Source of the DNA: Nematopogon swammerdamellus
Lineage: Eukaryota > Arthropoda > Insecta > Lepidoptera > Adelidae
Length of the DNA: 64,000 nucleotides
NCBI GenBank assembly: GCA_946902875.1
Contig: OX336345.1
Coordinates: 5,611,395-5,675,394, forward strand
Reading direction: 5' to 3'
Shown here: positions 21,596 to 33,107 of the stretch, piece after piece
How the letters are laid out: each line of letters begins with the position of its first letter
Numbering within the stretch: the first letter of the stretch is position 1
Notes under the pieces: generated by a model
The model's database searches: none
What the model was told of the DNA's origin: nothing
What the model saw: the letters and a program-made list of their open reading frames with translations, nothing else
Position numbers and translations under genes: made by a program

Positions 21596-21626
21596 CACGC
21601 GAGCGGAGCCGCGGGCAACAGCTAGT

Positions 21627-22075
21627 ATTAAATAAAAACCATTAAAAACAAGTTTTTATAAAAAAAATTACTAAAATTAAATAACTAAGTTTAGGTTTTC
21701 GCTTTTCTTTCAAGAAGCTTGATGCGAAATATTAATTTAAATGGACAGCTGTTATTTTGTTTAATAAAATCAAATACTTGCCGAAGTATGTATTTTTTTT
21801 TACAAATTACATTTTTCTTTATTTAGTAATTTTATATAAAAGTTTGTTTTATAGAGGTTTATATTTAATATTTTTTTCATAATAATACTTATACATAAAT
21901 TACAGATATTATTAATTACGTACATAAAAGTTCTATTGCATTCGTCACCGGGTCGATGTCGTATGTATTCTCTCAAAATATCGAACAGTTGCATCTTCTA
22001 TTAAGTAGTGTGACGCAAGCTCCTGCGTTCTGCCAACTTTCCATATTGATTTTCCATATTCCGTATTGAATCTTA
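21627..22075. other. Unassigned AT-rich stretch
   Basis: No gene or repeat recognised. Confidence 0.35.
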
Positions 22076-22079
22076 CGAA

Positions 22080-23075
22080 AATGGTAACGCGGTAGCTCGT
22101 GGTAGAGTTCCAGGTTCGAATCCTGGTCGGAACGTAATTTTTGGTATTCCGTACCTCAAAAGTGGAAAAAACGGAACCTTGATAGGATCACTCTTGTGTG
22201 TGTGTGTCTGACTGTCCGTCCGTCACAGCTTATTTTTTCCGAAGTAACTCGATGAAAATAGTTGAAATTCGCTAATATATAAGGTGTTTCGTTAGTCATG
22301 TCAATAACTTCGGGAGGGTTACATACACACTCAAATAAACAGGTTACGCAAAAAAAATTATATGTTTTTAGCATTACTTTTCGAGAATTTTAACAAAACA
22401 TGTTTGCTACCTAAACATTAACCTGTGTGTAACAGTAGGTAACATGCATTGTACAGGGTCAATGACCGTACTATGTTCAAACGCAGAACAGCTGTTTGTT
22501 TTTACAGCTACTACTTACAACTATGATTGGTTTTTACAGGTACTTATTTGATAATTTTTTTTAGGAGAAAAAATGCTCCTATAAACATATGTTTTTTTTT
22601 GCGTAAAGTGTTTGTGTATGTAACCCTCTTGAAGTTATTGACATGACTAACGAAACACCTTATATAGAGTTTGATGACCCAAACACGGGCGTATAGCATA
22701 ACGTGAATAAACCAATTTAGATTTTGGGGCACAAATTAGGAGGTTATAAGAAAATTATTTTCAAGTGCATCATGTATCATAATCAATGAAAAGGGCTCGT
22801 TATAAAGAATACAAATATATTTTTGCATATTTTTTAATATTCATAGTTTAAAAGATATTAAAGAAAATATAAAGAAATCGAGCATTATCTCCCCTTATAT
22901 CCAACACTACTGAGTCTCAAATTTTGAAAAAAAAAAATTGTATGGAATATAGGGTCTCTCTTATAGTTTACAGGAAAACATAAAAGTATAAGGTTGTCAA
23001 ACTGTAAGTATTAAAGTTCTGACGGAAAACGGAATGGTACGGAAACCTCTCCACGCGAGTTTGACACGCACTTGA
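22080..23075 (+). mobile_element. Dispersed element with tRNA-like start, interrupted by a MITE
   Basis: It starts with a tRNA-like T-arm (CCAGGTTCGAATCCTGG at ~22111) and an A-box-like GGTAGCTCGTGG. The body follows with ACGGAACCTTGATAGGATCA and TGTCTGACTGTCCGTCCGTC. It ends in GCGAGTTTGACACGCACTTG then ACCGATTTTT, a terminus also at 38818-38867 and, inverted, 42823-42865. A MITE (22276-22666) splits it. It is not clear whether the tRNA-like part belongs to the same unit. Confidence 0.5.
22276..22666. mobile_element. MITE with ~90-bp inverted repeats, nested
   Basis: The arms read ATAAGGTGTTTCGTTAGTCA and TGTCAATAACTTC, then GAGGGTTACATACACA and a TTTTTTTGCGTAA end, inverted at both ends. 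TATA flanks both sides and could be the target duplication. Interior about 200 bp, no ORF. The terminal motif resembles 9664-9917. Confidence 0.8.
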
Positions 23076-23905
23076 CCGATTTTTCTCTTTATGTCGGCTT
23101 TGAATCTATCAAATGAAGAAATATAAAGCGTTTGACATGCTTAGTAGTAGGTAATCACAACTTTCTCACAGTAGCCAAGTGGTCTCCGTCTAAAGTTCTT
23201 TCTCTACATCTACTTGCTCTGTCGCGCCTCCGGTGGGAGAATGACGAAGGCTGCGAGCCGGATCACATGAAGCCGTTCCTATTTCCTCCGTAATCTGATA
23301 TTTTCATGCGTGCTGGATGAACTAAACTCTGATACCTAGATGACCTATGCTAATATGTACCTACTCTACTTGATGTTGGCATTGCTATATATGCGACTAT
23401 AGATTTCATGTATTGGTATCTAGAAAGCCGATGGGCCCGGATATGTTCGGTGAAGCCATCGCAAGCTTAGTTACATACCTTCATGTCTGAATAATTAAGT
23501 ATAGCCCTCTTGTTTATTGTTTATTTAGCAGTTGCTGTGGTCTAGAAACTGTCCTTAGATGTGCCAGAAAATGTCAGTGAAAAACCAGACGTTCGTGTAG
23601 TTCTCGCTTCATAAACGAACACAGAATCTATGACCGTGCACAATGTTATTATGTTATATAAGCCTACCGCGCATCAGTCGTTTAAGATTTGGCGGTTAAT
23701 TAATTGGTATAGATGATTCATACATAAGGTAATACGAGTATATCTGCTCTTGAGTGGAGATTGCCCCAATTATTTTCTTTTCATTGATTTCTTGTTTTCA
23801 TATTGGAGACTGCATGTTGTCTATCGGAACGTCCGCGTCGGGGAAAGGGCTAGTTGCGTGTGGCAGTCTCCTGAACGTTTAATGGGGTCATTTTTAATTT
23901 CAAAC
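23076..23905. other. Unassigned sequence
   Basis: AT-rich, with no supported gene or repeat copy. Confidence 0.35.
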
Positions 23906-23906
23906 T

Positions 23907-24049
23907 CTTAAGGCCACTTGCACCAACACGAGTTTAGAGTTAAGTAGGGAGTTATGGATTTAAACGCGGTTCCCACAGTCAACGGGTGCTAGCTTAACGA
24001 GTTAAACTGGTTTATATCTTAAATTCGTGTTGGTGCAAGTGAGCCTTAG
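23907..24049. mobile_element. Short MITE, CACTTGCACCAACACGA ends
   Basis: The ends CTTAAGGCCACTTGCACCAA and TTGGTGCAAGTGAGCCTTAG are inverted repeats of about 26 bp. Total length is ~143 bp. Elements with such TTGCACCA ends are frequent in Lepidoptera. No coding capacity. Confidence 0.75.
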
Positions 24050-24287
24050 TCTTGCATGTATCGATTGCATCCGTCGTACTGAATATCGTCGTCCTACCTA
24101 GCGAGTGATCTTCCTACACTCCGTTTCCCCGTCCGTGGCCGCAGGAGCCGTTGACTCCAACGGTTGTCGCCTCATCGAGTGCCGTGCCCAGCCCACTGCC
24201 ATCTGAGCTTTAGTTTTTAACAAAATTTATAAATGTTCCATCATATCTCATCTGAATTTGATGCGCTTCGTTGTTTCGGACACGAAA

Positions 24288-24313
24288 GGGGGGGGGGGGG
24301 GGGGGGGGGGGGG
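24288..24313. repeat. Uninterrupted poly(G) run, 26 bases
   Basis: 26 consecutive G with CGAAA before and TTCG after. Such a tract forms very stable G-quadruplexes and is rare in insect genomes. It may be real or a sequencing/assembly artefact. Confidence 0.9.
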
Positions 24314-24628
24314 TTCGTTACGCCGAGTCGTGTCCGAACCCGAACCCAACCTCCTCGATACGTACGCACGTTTATACGTATAGCCGGTGTCAGAGTTGAA
24401 CTCGTAAAAACTTTTATGGTCGAGGTAGAGGTTCATATGCTGGCTCGTTATCAGCTAAATCTGGGGCAGGGGCTAAGTTTTGAGTTCGAAATATAGTTTC
24501 TGAAGATTTGAGCTAGCTTGCATTTGTTTGAGGATTATCTCGTTCTCAGTTCTCTCTACGGAATAGTTCGCACGTTTATTGGAAAGAGATCACAAGTCTA
24601 TTGCGTTTATTGGAAGTTTCAAATTTAT
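24314..24628. other. Unassigned sequence
   Basis: Nothing recognised. Confidence 0.35.
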
Positions 24629-25016
24629 AAGACGAGGCGGAAGTTAACTTTCTCCATACAACATGGACTTTCGCCTTAAATCAGATTTTTACAATTCTTT
24701 AGAATTGTAATAAATACAGACAAATCTACGTTCCTGTCTTTTTATTTTTTTAATATAAAGCGATGACTCAATAAAGCTTAATAAACTTCATGACATAAAA
24801 AAATACAAAATTCAAATGTTTTCGTTCGAAATAAAAAAATTTTGCTCCGGTGTTGTAGGTATATTAATTCATTTAGCACAAAAAATGACGGGAACGTAGA
24901 TTTGACAGTATTTAAGACAAACAAATAAATAAAAATCGGATAAGGTTCAGGGGGCTAGAAAACATAAATGCCGAAAGACGATTTTGTATGGAGAAAGTTA
25001 ATTTCCGTCTCGTCTT
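24629..25016. mobile_element. MITE, AAGACGAG ends, ~388 bp
   Basis: Terminal inverted repeats of about 33 bp: AAGACGAG(G/A)CGGAA(G/A)TTAACTTTCTCC, then ATACAA. The interior is AT-rich and non-coding. Confidence 0.8.
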
Positions 25017-25034
25017 TTACGTTTAGGCGTGAAT

Positions 25035-25162
25035 AGGCACCTGTCAGGCCGGCATGGCATTCGAAGCCCCGCGCGTACGGCCGAGTGTCCGTGGGCGTCG
25101 TTAGACACCTTACCTATGTATGGCTCGGTGCCACATGTCGTGCTTTCTATAAAAAAAATATA
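25035..25162 (+). mobile_element. Short retroposon, CTGTCAGGCCGGCATG family
   Basis: It starts with CACCTGTCAGGCCGGCATGG and CATTCGAAGCCCCG and ends near a TATAAAAAAAATA tail. Related copies are at 59722-59850 (+) and 43100-43175 (-, body only). The A-rich 3' end suggests a SINE-like element. No A/B boxes identified. Confidence 0.5.
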
Positions 25163-25239
25163 GTAAATTTAAAAAAAAAATCATGTAAATTACTTACTTA
25201 GGGTTAGTTAGATCCATTGTAGCGAGTGCCCGATTCAGT

Positions 25240-25340
25240 CAGTCAGAATTTAAATATGTCCACTGCTGGGCATGCGCCTCTCCAATTTTCCTCCAGTCCT
25301 CTCGGCCTTCAGCCGGGAGGACTGGAGGAAAATCCACTGA
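25240..25340 (-). pseudogene. LINE ORF C-terminal fragment
   Basis: On the - strand, ~25247-25302 translates REDWRKIGEAHAQQWT, the conserved tail of a moth LINE polymerase ORF. A second inverted copy of the ATTTTCCTCCAGTCCTC segment at ~25313-25336 makes a local hairpin. The remainder of the ORF is absent. Confidence 0.7.
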
Positions 25341-26578
25341 TTGTCTCGAACGTACTTTATTTCGTCCCACCTGGCGTTTATCGCGCCGGAGTAACTACCT
25401 AGTTATTTTTAACTGTTGTTGAGAGCGATTATGGTCCCAAAATTATTAAGGTACCTACTTGATACCGTGTTTTTCAAAGTTCCAATGTCTGGTGGAAGTC
25501 TGTGAATACGGGTGGGCGGTTTTTTTTCCAAAAATATCCTATGATGATACACAAACTACTCTTATTTACTTTAGTTTGAATTTAAAATTTGTTCGTACTT
25601 TATAATATGTATATATATAATTAAATAAAAATTAAGACCTCGGATCGTCTCGAAGAGTCCTCTGCCCACCGGCGCGCTTGGAGGCTTACCGCCCGCCGCC
25701 GCCGCTGTATATCGTCTTTTTTTCTGTTGTGCAGTGTTTGAGTTAATTATTTTTTTATTATGTTTTTATTAGGATATAGAATTAATATAAATATTGAAAA
25801 AAGCAAAAGCGTGCTAAAGACATTAATAATTAGTAATAAGATTCTCAAAGTCTAAATAAATACTTTGTACTGATAAAAAAAACGTATATATTTTCAGTTT
25901 CCGAACTTGACTTTCTTCCACCGCGGCACTGTACTACAGCGTAGCGGCGACGCGTCACGGCGGCGCGGCGGAGGCGGCGGGGGCCTTCGCGTCAAAATAA
26001 TCTTAGTATGAATGAAGCCCCAATTCAGTGGTATGGTAATCGTACGGGGACAATTTGGTGCCGCGCCGCGCCGCAAATTGTCCGACCGTTTAGTGCGGCC
26101 TCTGCTTACGGAGCCTGCACGAAACTTGAACTTTTTTATATTTATTCGATTCGGTCCCTGTTTCTTTGAATCCGCTCCGCCCATAAAATGACTGATGATC
26201 GAATCACTCACTGTTTTGAGAATAACAAATGAAATAAACCATTAGCGATCTTTTCAAGGAATCAATTGAGACTTGGTAAAAAAAAAGATTAAAAGCATCG
26301 ACCGTTTGTGTCGAGTCACCCTCCGCTCCGGTGCGATGGGGAGGAGCGGTGGGCGGGTGGTGTGCTGAGCGGGGAGCGGGGATTGAGCTGCGTCTGCGCA
26401 CACCACATAGACATAAGTTCCCAGAGGAATGTCAAATAGTAGACTCAGTATGTCTTGGTGTTCTAAGGATCGCCGGTCGTCTTCCCGTTGTGTTCCCTCT
26501 CAATCATTGCATCCCTCCGAGCCTTCGTGTGTAGATAGATATACGGTAACTTAGTATGATCATTAAATATATTTAAAT
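25341..26578. other. Unassigned; GC-rich patches
   Basis: GC-rich patches at 25665-25705, 25915-25990 and 26055-26110 separate AT-rich DNA. No ORF on either strand shows a domain. A promoter or exon cannot be excluded but is not shown. Confidence 0.35.
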
Positions 26579-27043
26579 ATATATACATGGTGTTGTAACG
26601 GCCACTACATTAAATTTAGGAAATTATTATTGGGATCAATAGTAACAAAAAAGTCAAATAACTTTTTTCTGGATTCCCTTTAAATAAAAAGTTACAGTTT
26701 TCATACAAACCAATTGATTTATTTAGTGTAAAAGCGTCTAATGTTCTGCACGAACGTGGGAATGAAAGGCGCGCGGTGAGTGAGCGAGCAAGGTCGAGTG
26801 CGCGGGAGAGAGGAGATGCGCGGCGGCGGCGCGGCGTGACTTTTTCGATCCCGACCGTTCCCCTGCCAGCACCCTCCCCCCGCGCGCGTCAAATTACACT
26901 AGACGAAACATAAATTTCAAAAATTAATAACTCCAAAACTAGACACTTTAGAGAAAAACTTTGTTCACTTTTTTGTCTCGGAAAAACATGAGGATTGCGC
27001 TGGCGAAATTAATGTACTGGCTGTTACAACATCCTGTATATAG
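26579..27043. mobile_element. MITE, GTTGTAAC.GCCA ends, ~460 bp
   Basis: The outer sequences TATATACATGGTGTTGTAAC and (inverted) TATATACAGGATGTTGTAAC continue through GGCCACTACATTAA / AGCCAGTACATTAA. The interior includes a GC-rich section (26770-26890) but no transposase. Confidence 0.75.
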
Positions 27044-27520
27044 TATGGTAAGTAAGTATATACATAAATAGTTAAGCGGTGGTAACGTGGTTTTTCTCAA
27101 TTAATTTATTGTATTTATTTAAATATGTAGGTACTTAGTAACAAGTTGTATGTAAACGAACGATGTAGCAAGTATCAAGAAATCTAGAACGTGGCGTACG
27201 TTACATCTCCCAACCGTCAGTCTATGAAGAGCGTTGGCTGCCTTTATGAAAGGATGTGTTAATTAATATAAATAAACAAATATATTCTTTGGAAACTTTT
27301 ATAATAACCACTCCAACGTTTTAGGCGTTTCCGATGAGTTGGCAGTTGACGTTGGACAAAACTTCGACAAGATACAGTTTTAAGACAGAAAAATATTTTT
27401 TTCCCCCAAAAATGTTAATTCTATGCCTGCCTTATGGATGAATTTTCTCGTAAAATTTTTTTTTTCTTCAAACTACCTAACATATATACAAGCATATAAA
27501 TAAGAGTTCATGTACGGCCA
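27044..27520. other. Unassigned AT-rich stretch
   Basis: Nothing recognised. Confidence 0.35.
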
Positions 27521-27524
27521 ATTT

Positions 27525-27725
27525 TTTAGGGTTCCGCCGCAAAATGCGAAAAAAGCAACCCTTATGGGATCACTTTGGTGTCTGCCTGTGTAGTAGCTGT
27601 CGGTCTGACGAACACCGCAGATATCTCAAGAGCTACTGAATCGATTTTGATGAAACTGACGTCAAAATATGCATAGTATCTTGGCTCGCAAACAGAGCAT
27701 GGACAAATTTTTCTAATAGTTCCGT
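27525..27725 (+). repeat. Fragment of the GGTTCCG...GGATCACTTT element
   Basis: AGGGTTCCGCCGCAAAATGC, AACCCTTATGGGATCACTTT and TGTCTGCCTGTGTAG match the 5' body of the element at 22140. The rest decays into AT-rich DNA. Confidence 0.55.
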
Positions 27726-29390
27726 CCAAAGTACAGAAAATTTAAACCTGACCTTTTTGTTAATAAATCGAATATTGTGTCATTCTACAGGTATATAGTT
27801 GATGCAATTACAAAAATATATTGCATGGCTATAAACACTAAGTTTGCGTTAACAAATAAATATTAAATATTTAAATATAAAAAAAAAAATAAAAAATAAA
27901 TTTCAATATTGCTATACGTATTATAAAAAATTATGATTAAATTAAAATATAATACAAAATGCATAAAGTGTATAAAGTAGCTTAAAATAAAATAGAATGC
28001 CTAGAATTGTTTACGGCACACCAGGAAATAAAACGCACAGACAGTAGTAAATGTCTCATCATCACGTAAATTAAATTATTAACAGCGACTGCTTCGTACG
28101 ACATTGCCAGTCGCTGTCAAGAAAGCGTTCGCAAGTGTCAGGCGAGTTCAGCAACCCTACTGCAGGAGTGAGTCGACTTAACTTGCAAATGATGTGACAC
28201 TATTTTAATTGGCCTCCGAGCCTGCGTGGGGTGTCTGCCCGCCGCCGTCTCCGCAATCCCTAGACTCCGTATTGCATACTTAAGTCGCTGGGCTCGAATG
28301 TGCAATTCTGTAATTACAATTTTCTTTTTTAATCAAAATAACACGTGAGTAACAAATAATAATTGATGCAAGTATATAATTTTCATTTGTCATTAATTTG
28401 TGGTGTAATAGTATACTCATGGTTTAAATTTGTTCATGAGATCAAGGATGCCGGTCGTAAATAGTAAAGACATTGTGATTGAAAAAAAAATGTATGTAAG
28501 AGTTATTAAATTTAGAATACCTTCTACCAAAAACTAAAAATACAATAATCGCATTAAACATTTAGCAAGTAAACAGTCAATCTGCAAAATGCTTACTGAA
28601 CAGGCTTAGGCACAATATAGGTATGAGCTTAATGCCGTGAGGAATTCTATTCTAACTAAGCTTTGAGATGTGGGAGAAGTATATGCAGGCGAACAAGAAT
28701 AGTTTATGGCAATATTTTAAGCAGTAAAGCAATATGATAACCTACAAACGAATACTCCATAAATACTTTAATATGCATATTTATGTATATAATAGACTTA
28801 TTTATTTATATTAGAAAACATACAGCCATTCACAAATATAGATACACTTTTTTTTATGCCTAAAGTATGGCCAATTACATATTTCCCTGATTAGTTTTTT
28901 TATTTACCTATGTTAGCGTAGGGCATAAACTTAGGTATTATGTACATTAGTCAGTGGTATACCTACTGTTATTCAACATCATCAACTGAATGACGAGAGA
29001 GAGAAGAGTGGAGTTAAGATAATGCAATTTATATGAATTTACTTCAGTAAGGATAAGAAAAGATTCTTCAAATTTATCTTAAAAATACATTCATAGATGT
29101 AGTGGAGCGTAAATGCACGATTGCATGCATACTATTCTGTACCACGCATTCGTGGCGACTACCGGCGATCGACTGTCGTTTGTCTAATCAGACTGTGGAG
29201 GGTGAGTTCCGCGCTGTTACTCCCAGTTCTGGCACGTAAATCAAGTTCAAATTACGGGCCAATGTCTCCGGAGTCTGCGGCACTGGACTAGCGACTCCAA
29301 CTTACTAAAATAAGATGTAATAAGACAAACATAAAATAATAACAGCAACATCAGATTACACTACAGTCAACAGACATTATTAAGTCAGTC
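27726..29390. other. Unassigned AT-rich DNA
   Basis: No gene, repeat copy or structure recognised. Slightly GC-richer pieces lie at 28080-28270 and 29130-29290. Confidence 0.35.
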
Positions 29391-29394
29391 AGTC

Positions 29395-29466
29395 AGTCAG
29401 CGTGTAAGCGTCCACTGCTGGACATACGCCTCTCCAATTTTCCTCCAGTCTTCCCGGCCTTCAGCG
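29395..29466 (-). pseudogene. LINE ORF C-terminal fragment
   Basis: On the - strand it reads GREDWRKIGEAYVQQWT, the same LINE ORF tail as at 25247-25302 but closer to the family form. A (GTCA)n tract lies at 29384-29400, at its 3' side. Confidence 0.75.
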
Positions 29467-31364
29467 ACAAAGGTATCTAACTTAAAAATTAATAACACGA
29501 AAATTAATAAAACACTTAAAATAATTCAAATCAAAGAACACGTTTCCTAGTAAATTAAAAACATACAATTATAAATTTAATTAGATTTGTACAATTATTA
29601 TGATTGTCAAAATATTCCACCAAATTATAATAGGGAAGAGGGTGGTTAATTAAATGTTCTCTTAGCTTGATAATGTGTAATCTTAGATCTGGTACGAATT
29701 TTCTTTCATAATTATTCGCCTCTAATTTCTGATGTTGCAGTGTACAACAAAAAACAAGTATATCTTACAGGAGCTAATCGACCGTTACATTTTAGTCGAA
29801 GATGCTGAAATCAGCCGTTAGAGGTAAATTTTATGTATGGAAGTTTGGAGCCACGCTGGAACCAACAAAATAAAACAGTGCTTACGTAATAAGTAGAAGT
29901 TCCTAAATGTTGCCTAAAGTACTCTCCAGTGGCTGTGGAAAGACATATCACCCTGAGATGATTAGGGTAGTAAAGGGACAAGAGAGACCTTCCCTTGTTA
30001 ATTTTAATTAGTAATTATGTTTGCTGTCTGGAGAGTATAACGAAGATACAAGCATAGATAAATCAGGAAGAGCGTTGTTGACCCTTCGTACAAATTAATT
30101 AATTGTTTTATCGCTACTGACAATGGATACTTAAAGTAAGGCAAGACTGGTAGAAGCTTTAATCAATCTAGTTTAAATTTTTTTATGTTAATTGAATTTT
30201 GATTCTTAAACACATTAAAACAACAAAGTAAGAAATGCTAAATATCCTCGTAAATATCCTTCTGAGAAATACTTAAACATAATATTATATAAATAACATA
30301 GTTCGTACATCGCGTAGTTATTATTCGAAGTGTGCTCAATTTCAATTTTCTTTTTTCAATGGTGCCCTTGAATTATATTTTTTAACATGAGTGGATAGGC
30401 AGCCAGCCTTAATTACATCTTTGTAATGTGTGTATTTGCAGATCTACTTTATTTTATGTGTTTTCGATTTCACGAAAACTTTTGTATTTTGGATTTTCTC
30501 ATAGATTTAAAAAAATTTGAAATTCTTGATGTCTTTTTAAAATATGGATTTTAGCTTAAACTTTTCGACAGCAAGCACAGAAGACGGACGGACAGTCCAG
30601 GCTCGCTATGCTCTCTACGTAACCCTTATTAACATAACAATGCTTGGCAGATGATGTCGAGGAACATTATAAAATTTATAAAACCCACTCCACGCTCCAA
30701 TGGTAGCGGCCGAAAAGCAGGTATATGGAGCCACTTAAGACCGCCGACGATACTGTAAATTTTAAAATAAATAAAGCAAACGATTACAGCCCCCGTAGTC
30801 CTCCCCGCCCCGCCCCTCCGCCGCCGGCCCCCAGAGGAGCGAAGCTCGCGGCGACTGTTCCGCTCATAATTTTATTTTCGATTCCCTGCAAAGTGACTGG
30901 GCACATTTTATAGGCCTCCGAGAATGCCGACATTCGTAAAGGTGCAAATGCAAGAAAACAACACAAAAACTCCGACAAAGGCCCGAGACGAAGCGAAGAG
31001 AAATAGAAAATTAATATGCCGCGGAAACCACGCACGCAATGTTTGCCTTAGTATTTGTATGGGCGCGCATCTTCACTGACTGCACTTTACTGAATTGCCG
31101 ACACGTGGGTCGTTACTAACTAATTTAGGAAAACTTTTAGTTAGATTTAAAAATATCTCATACCTATTAAATACAATTTTTAATTTAATAATGTATTTAA
31201 ATACATATGTATTATAAAACAACTGCTTAGATAATAACATTAACCTAAATTAATAATATTAAAAACTAGAATTAAAATCACAATTTATATTAAGTAAAAT
31301 AAATTTCGTCTATCTCCACCACCGTGCCCAAAACACTAGCCGCGCTACCTCTCTGAATCTGCAG
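29467..31364. other. Unassigned; GC-rich patch 30790-30860
   Basis: AT-rich apart from a CCGCCCC-rich patch near 30800-30840. No supported gene. Confidence 0.35.
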
Positions 31365-31379
31365 TTATATAATTCGCTG

Positions 31380-31510
31380 TCGAAATAAAAAATTCCGCGG
31401 CCGTCCCCAGAAGTGCTCAATCCACTGCCACTTCAGCGTGCTAATTTTCTTAGCATTGTCGATTACCTTAGTTCTCTGTCGTATTTCTTCATTACGGATT
31501 TTATCTGTAG
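31380..31510 (-). pseudogene. LINE ORF fragment (IRNEEIRQRTKV)
   Basis: On the - strand it translates DKIRNEEIRQRTKVID, then KKISTLKWQWIEHFWGR. This is the segment just before the C-terminal tail in moth LINE polymerase ORFs. The sequence after it is lost. Confidence 0.7.
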
Positions 31511-31890
31511 TAGTAGAGGCTGTAGTGCACAAAAAAAGGGCCAGGACACTGGATCTCGGTAAGCACCACGGAACAAATTGAACACAGCGCATGACAGCTC
31601 TCATAAAAACAAAAATTTACTGCGTCCAAAAACAACCAAATACAAATTAACAAAAAACAAAATCGTGTCATTAAAGCGGAGTCAGTTTAACAAAGCATTA
31701 CAAATTGTGCCCCTTAAATTATTATTAAGGGTCCTTCGTAATAAATTGTCCATAATGACGAAAATATTTTCTAGTTTAATAGGGCGACAAAAAAAAGTGA
31801 CCACTCCACCGTTTTATGACATAAGTATTCATATCGAAAAGGCAATTTCTTTGACTTTCGAGATCCGATCTCTCGCGCGCGTCGGTGAAC
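31511..31890. other. Unassigned sequence
   Basis: CCCTTAAATTATTATTAAGGG at 31708-31728 is a palindrome with TTAA on each side. No gene recognised. Confidence 0.35.
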
Positions 31891-31891
31891 G

Positions 31892-32122
31892 TATAAAACG
31901 ACGGGCGCCCGCTGTCCGACTTATCTTTGATACTTCTAAAACCGTTTGTAGTGTTATTTTATTTGAAATAATTTCGAAATGACAGATGAAGAAGGCGTTC
32001 GGGCTGACTCAGAGGGGATCTTATACAATTCTCATGTCATGTCTGATGCTCGCTCCTCCGACACCGACGCGCCGCGCTGGGTTCCACACTATCGGTTGAG
32101 CTTTAATTCTAACGTTTCCTAA
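31892..32122 (+). other. TATA box plus short acidic ORF, unassigned
   Basis: TATAAAA at 31892-31898 precedes a 47-codon frame from ATG 31979 to TAA 32120-32122 (MTDEEGVRADSEG start, acidic, DTDAPRW near residue 29). The layout resembles the promoter and first codons of a gene or transposase, cut off by the hairpin that supplies the stop codon. No family is recognised. It may be the 5' relic of a DNA transposon. Confidence 0.25.
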
Positions 32123-32172
32123 TAATTAGGAAACGTTAGACGATTTCAATAATTATTATTGAAATCGTTTTA
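32106..32172. repeat. Two adjacent perfect hairpins
   Basis: CTAACGTTTCCTAATAATTA runs into its inverted copy to ~32139. AACGATTTCAATAATTATT and its inverted copy follow directly. Both have near-zero loops. The arrangement parallels 11487-11560. Confidence 0.8.
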
Positions 32173-32217
32173 TAGAAAGTGTTTCCTCTAGCTCTATTAC
32201 ATATTATTATATATGAC

Positions 32218-32560
32218 TAACTTTTGTCCACGTTTTCGCTCGGGTGAAATTCGTATTTAAAAAGAAGAAAATACATATGTAAGACCGCTAGCGTACTTTT
32301 GTTTCGGCGCTCGGAACAATTGTGTTTGTATGAGAGCCACATCTTAGCGTAACCGGAACTTAATTTTATTTAGCCTATCCTGTGTCACGTATAGTACATG
32401 TGATTGTCCTAAGTTTTCGGATGATCGGTTTAAGAGTAATGGAGGAACATACATAGGTACATACAGAAAAGATTTCTAAAAATCGCCAATTTAGTTCTAG
32501 TATCATACATAGAGTCTACAAAGTTAATATCTCATCATAAAACAAAGTAACTTACTTCAT
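32218..32560 (-). mobile_element. Helentron-like element, copy of 1205-1540
   Basis: It shares GTGAAATTCGTATTTAAAAA, GAGAGCCACATCTTAGCGTA and TGGAGGAACATACAT with the copy at 1205-1540. The GC hairpin end is decayed (GTCCACGTTTTCGCTCGGGT). Non-coding. Confidence 0.6.
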
Positions 32561-32603
32561 GACCATACCTTACAGATTTATTAGTACCTATTTATGTCCC
32601 ACG

Positions 32604-32657
32604 TGGTGGTAGACAAATCCGATTGATGTTCAACCGGATTTGTCTACCACCAGGGGA
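32604..32657. repeat. Perfect 18-bp-arm hairpin
   Basis: TGGTGGTAGACAAATCCG and its exact inverted copy CGGATTTGTCTACCACCA surround a 13-bp loop. Confidence 0.85.
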
Positions 32658-32691
32658 TTCCTAGTTGATCATGCTTCAAAAATGCTACCCT

Positions 32692-32992
32692 AAATTACGT
32701 TCACTTTGCGAAGTCACTTGCGAAAATCTTACAGGCTGCCTTTGTCTTGTCCCATTTGAAATCATTTCCAATGTCATACAACAATGTCTCAGGAGCGAAA
32801 CGCAAAAACCTTGCTTCTGGGATCGGCGCTTTCGACGTTATACTTGTACTTTTGGGAGACTGCATACAATACGAGCATAACTATAGAGCTATGTCGATAC
32901 AGACGCACTGCCCATGCCAATGAAACTAACTTGTGTGAACGAGATAACTAGACAAAGAGACTTTGGCAAGTGACTTCGCAAAATGAACAGAC
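32692..32992. mobile_element. MITE, TTTGCGAAGTCACTTG ends
   Basis: The ends GTTCACTTTGCGAAGTCACT and (inverted) GTTCATTTTGCGAAGTCACT continue for ~28 bp. Length is ~300 bp. A short ORF inside has no domain. Confidence 0.7.
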
Positions 32993-33107
32993 GGACAGAG
33001 CCTCGTTTATCTCGAAAATTACGAGTACTAGCTTTTTTTTTTATTTTATTAAATGATGAATCCTGTGGTCGTAAGCAAATCCGGCCAAACTGGGATATCC
33101 CGAATGG

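Larger units (their letters stand above)
19815..21626. mobile_element. Palindromic Helentron-like composite
   Basis: The left end (GTTGCCCGCGACTTCGCTCG, ~19819) and right end (CGGAGCCGCGGGCAACAGCT, ~21603, then AGT) are inverted copies of the same Helentron-like 3' terminus. Inside lie a + oriented minisatellite, a retrotransposon ORF remnant and a - oriented minisatellite. The whole is a 1.8-kb symmetrical unit able to fold back. Confidence 0.6.
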
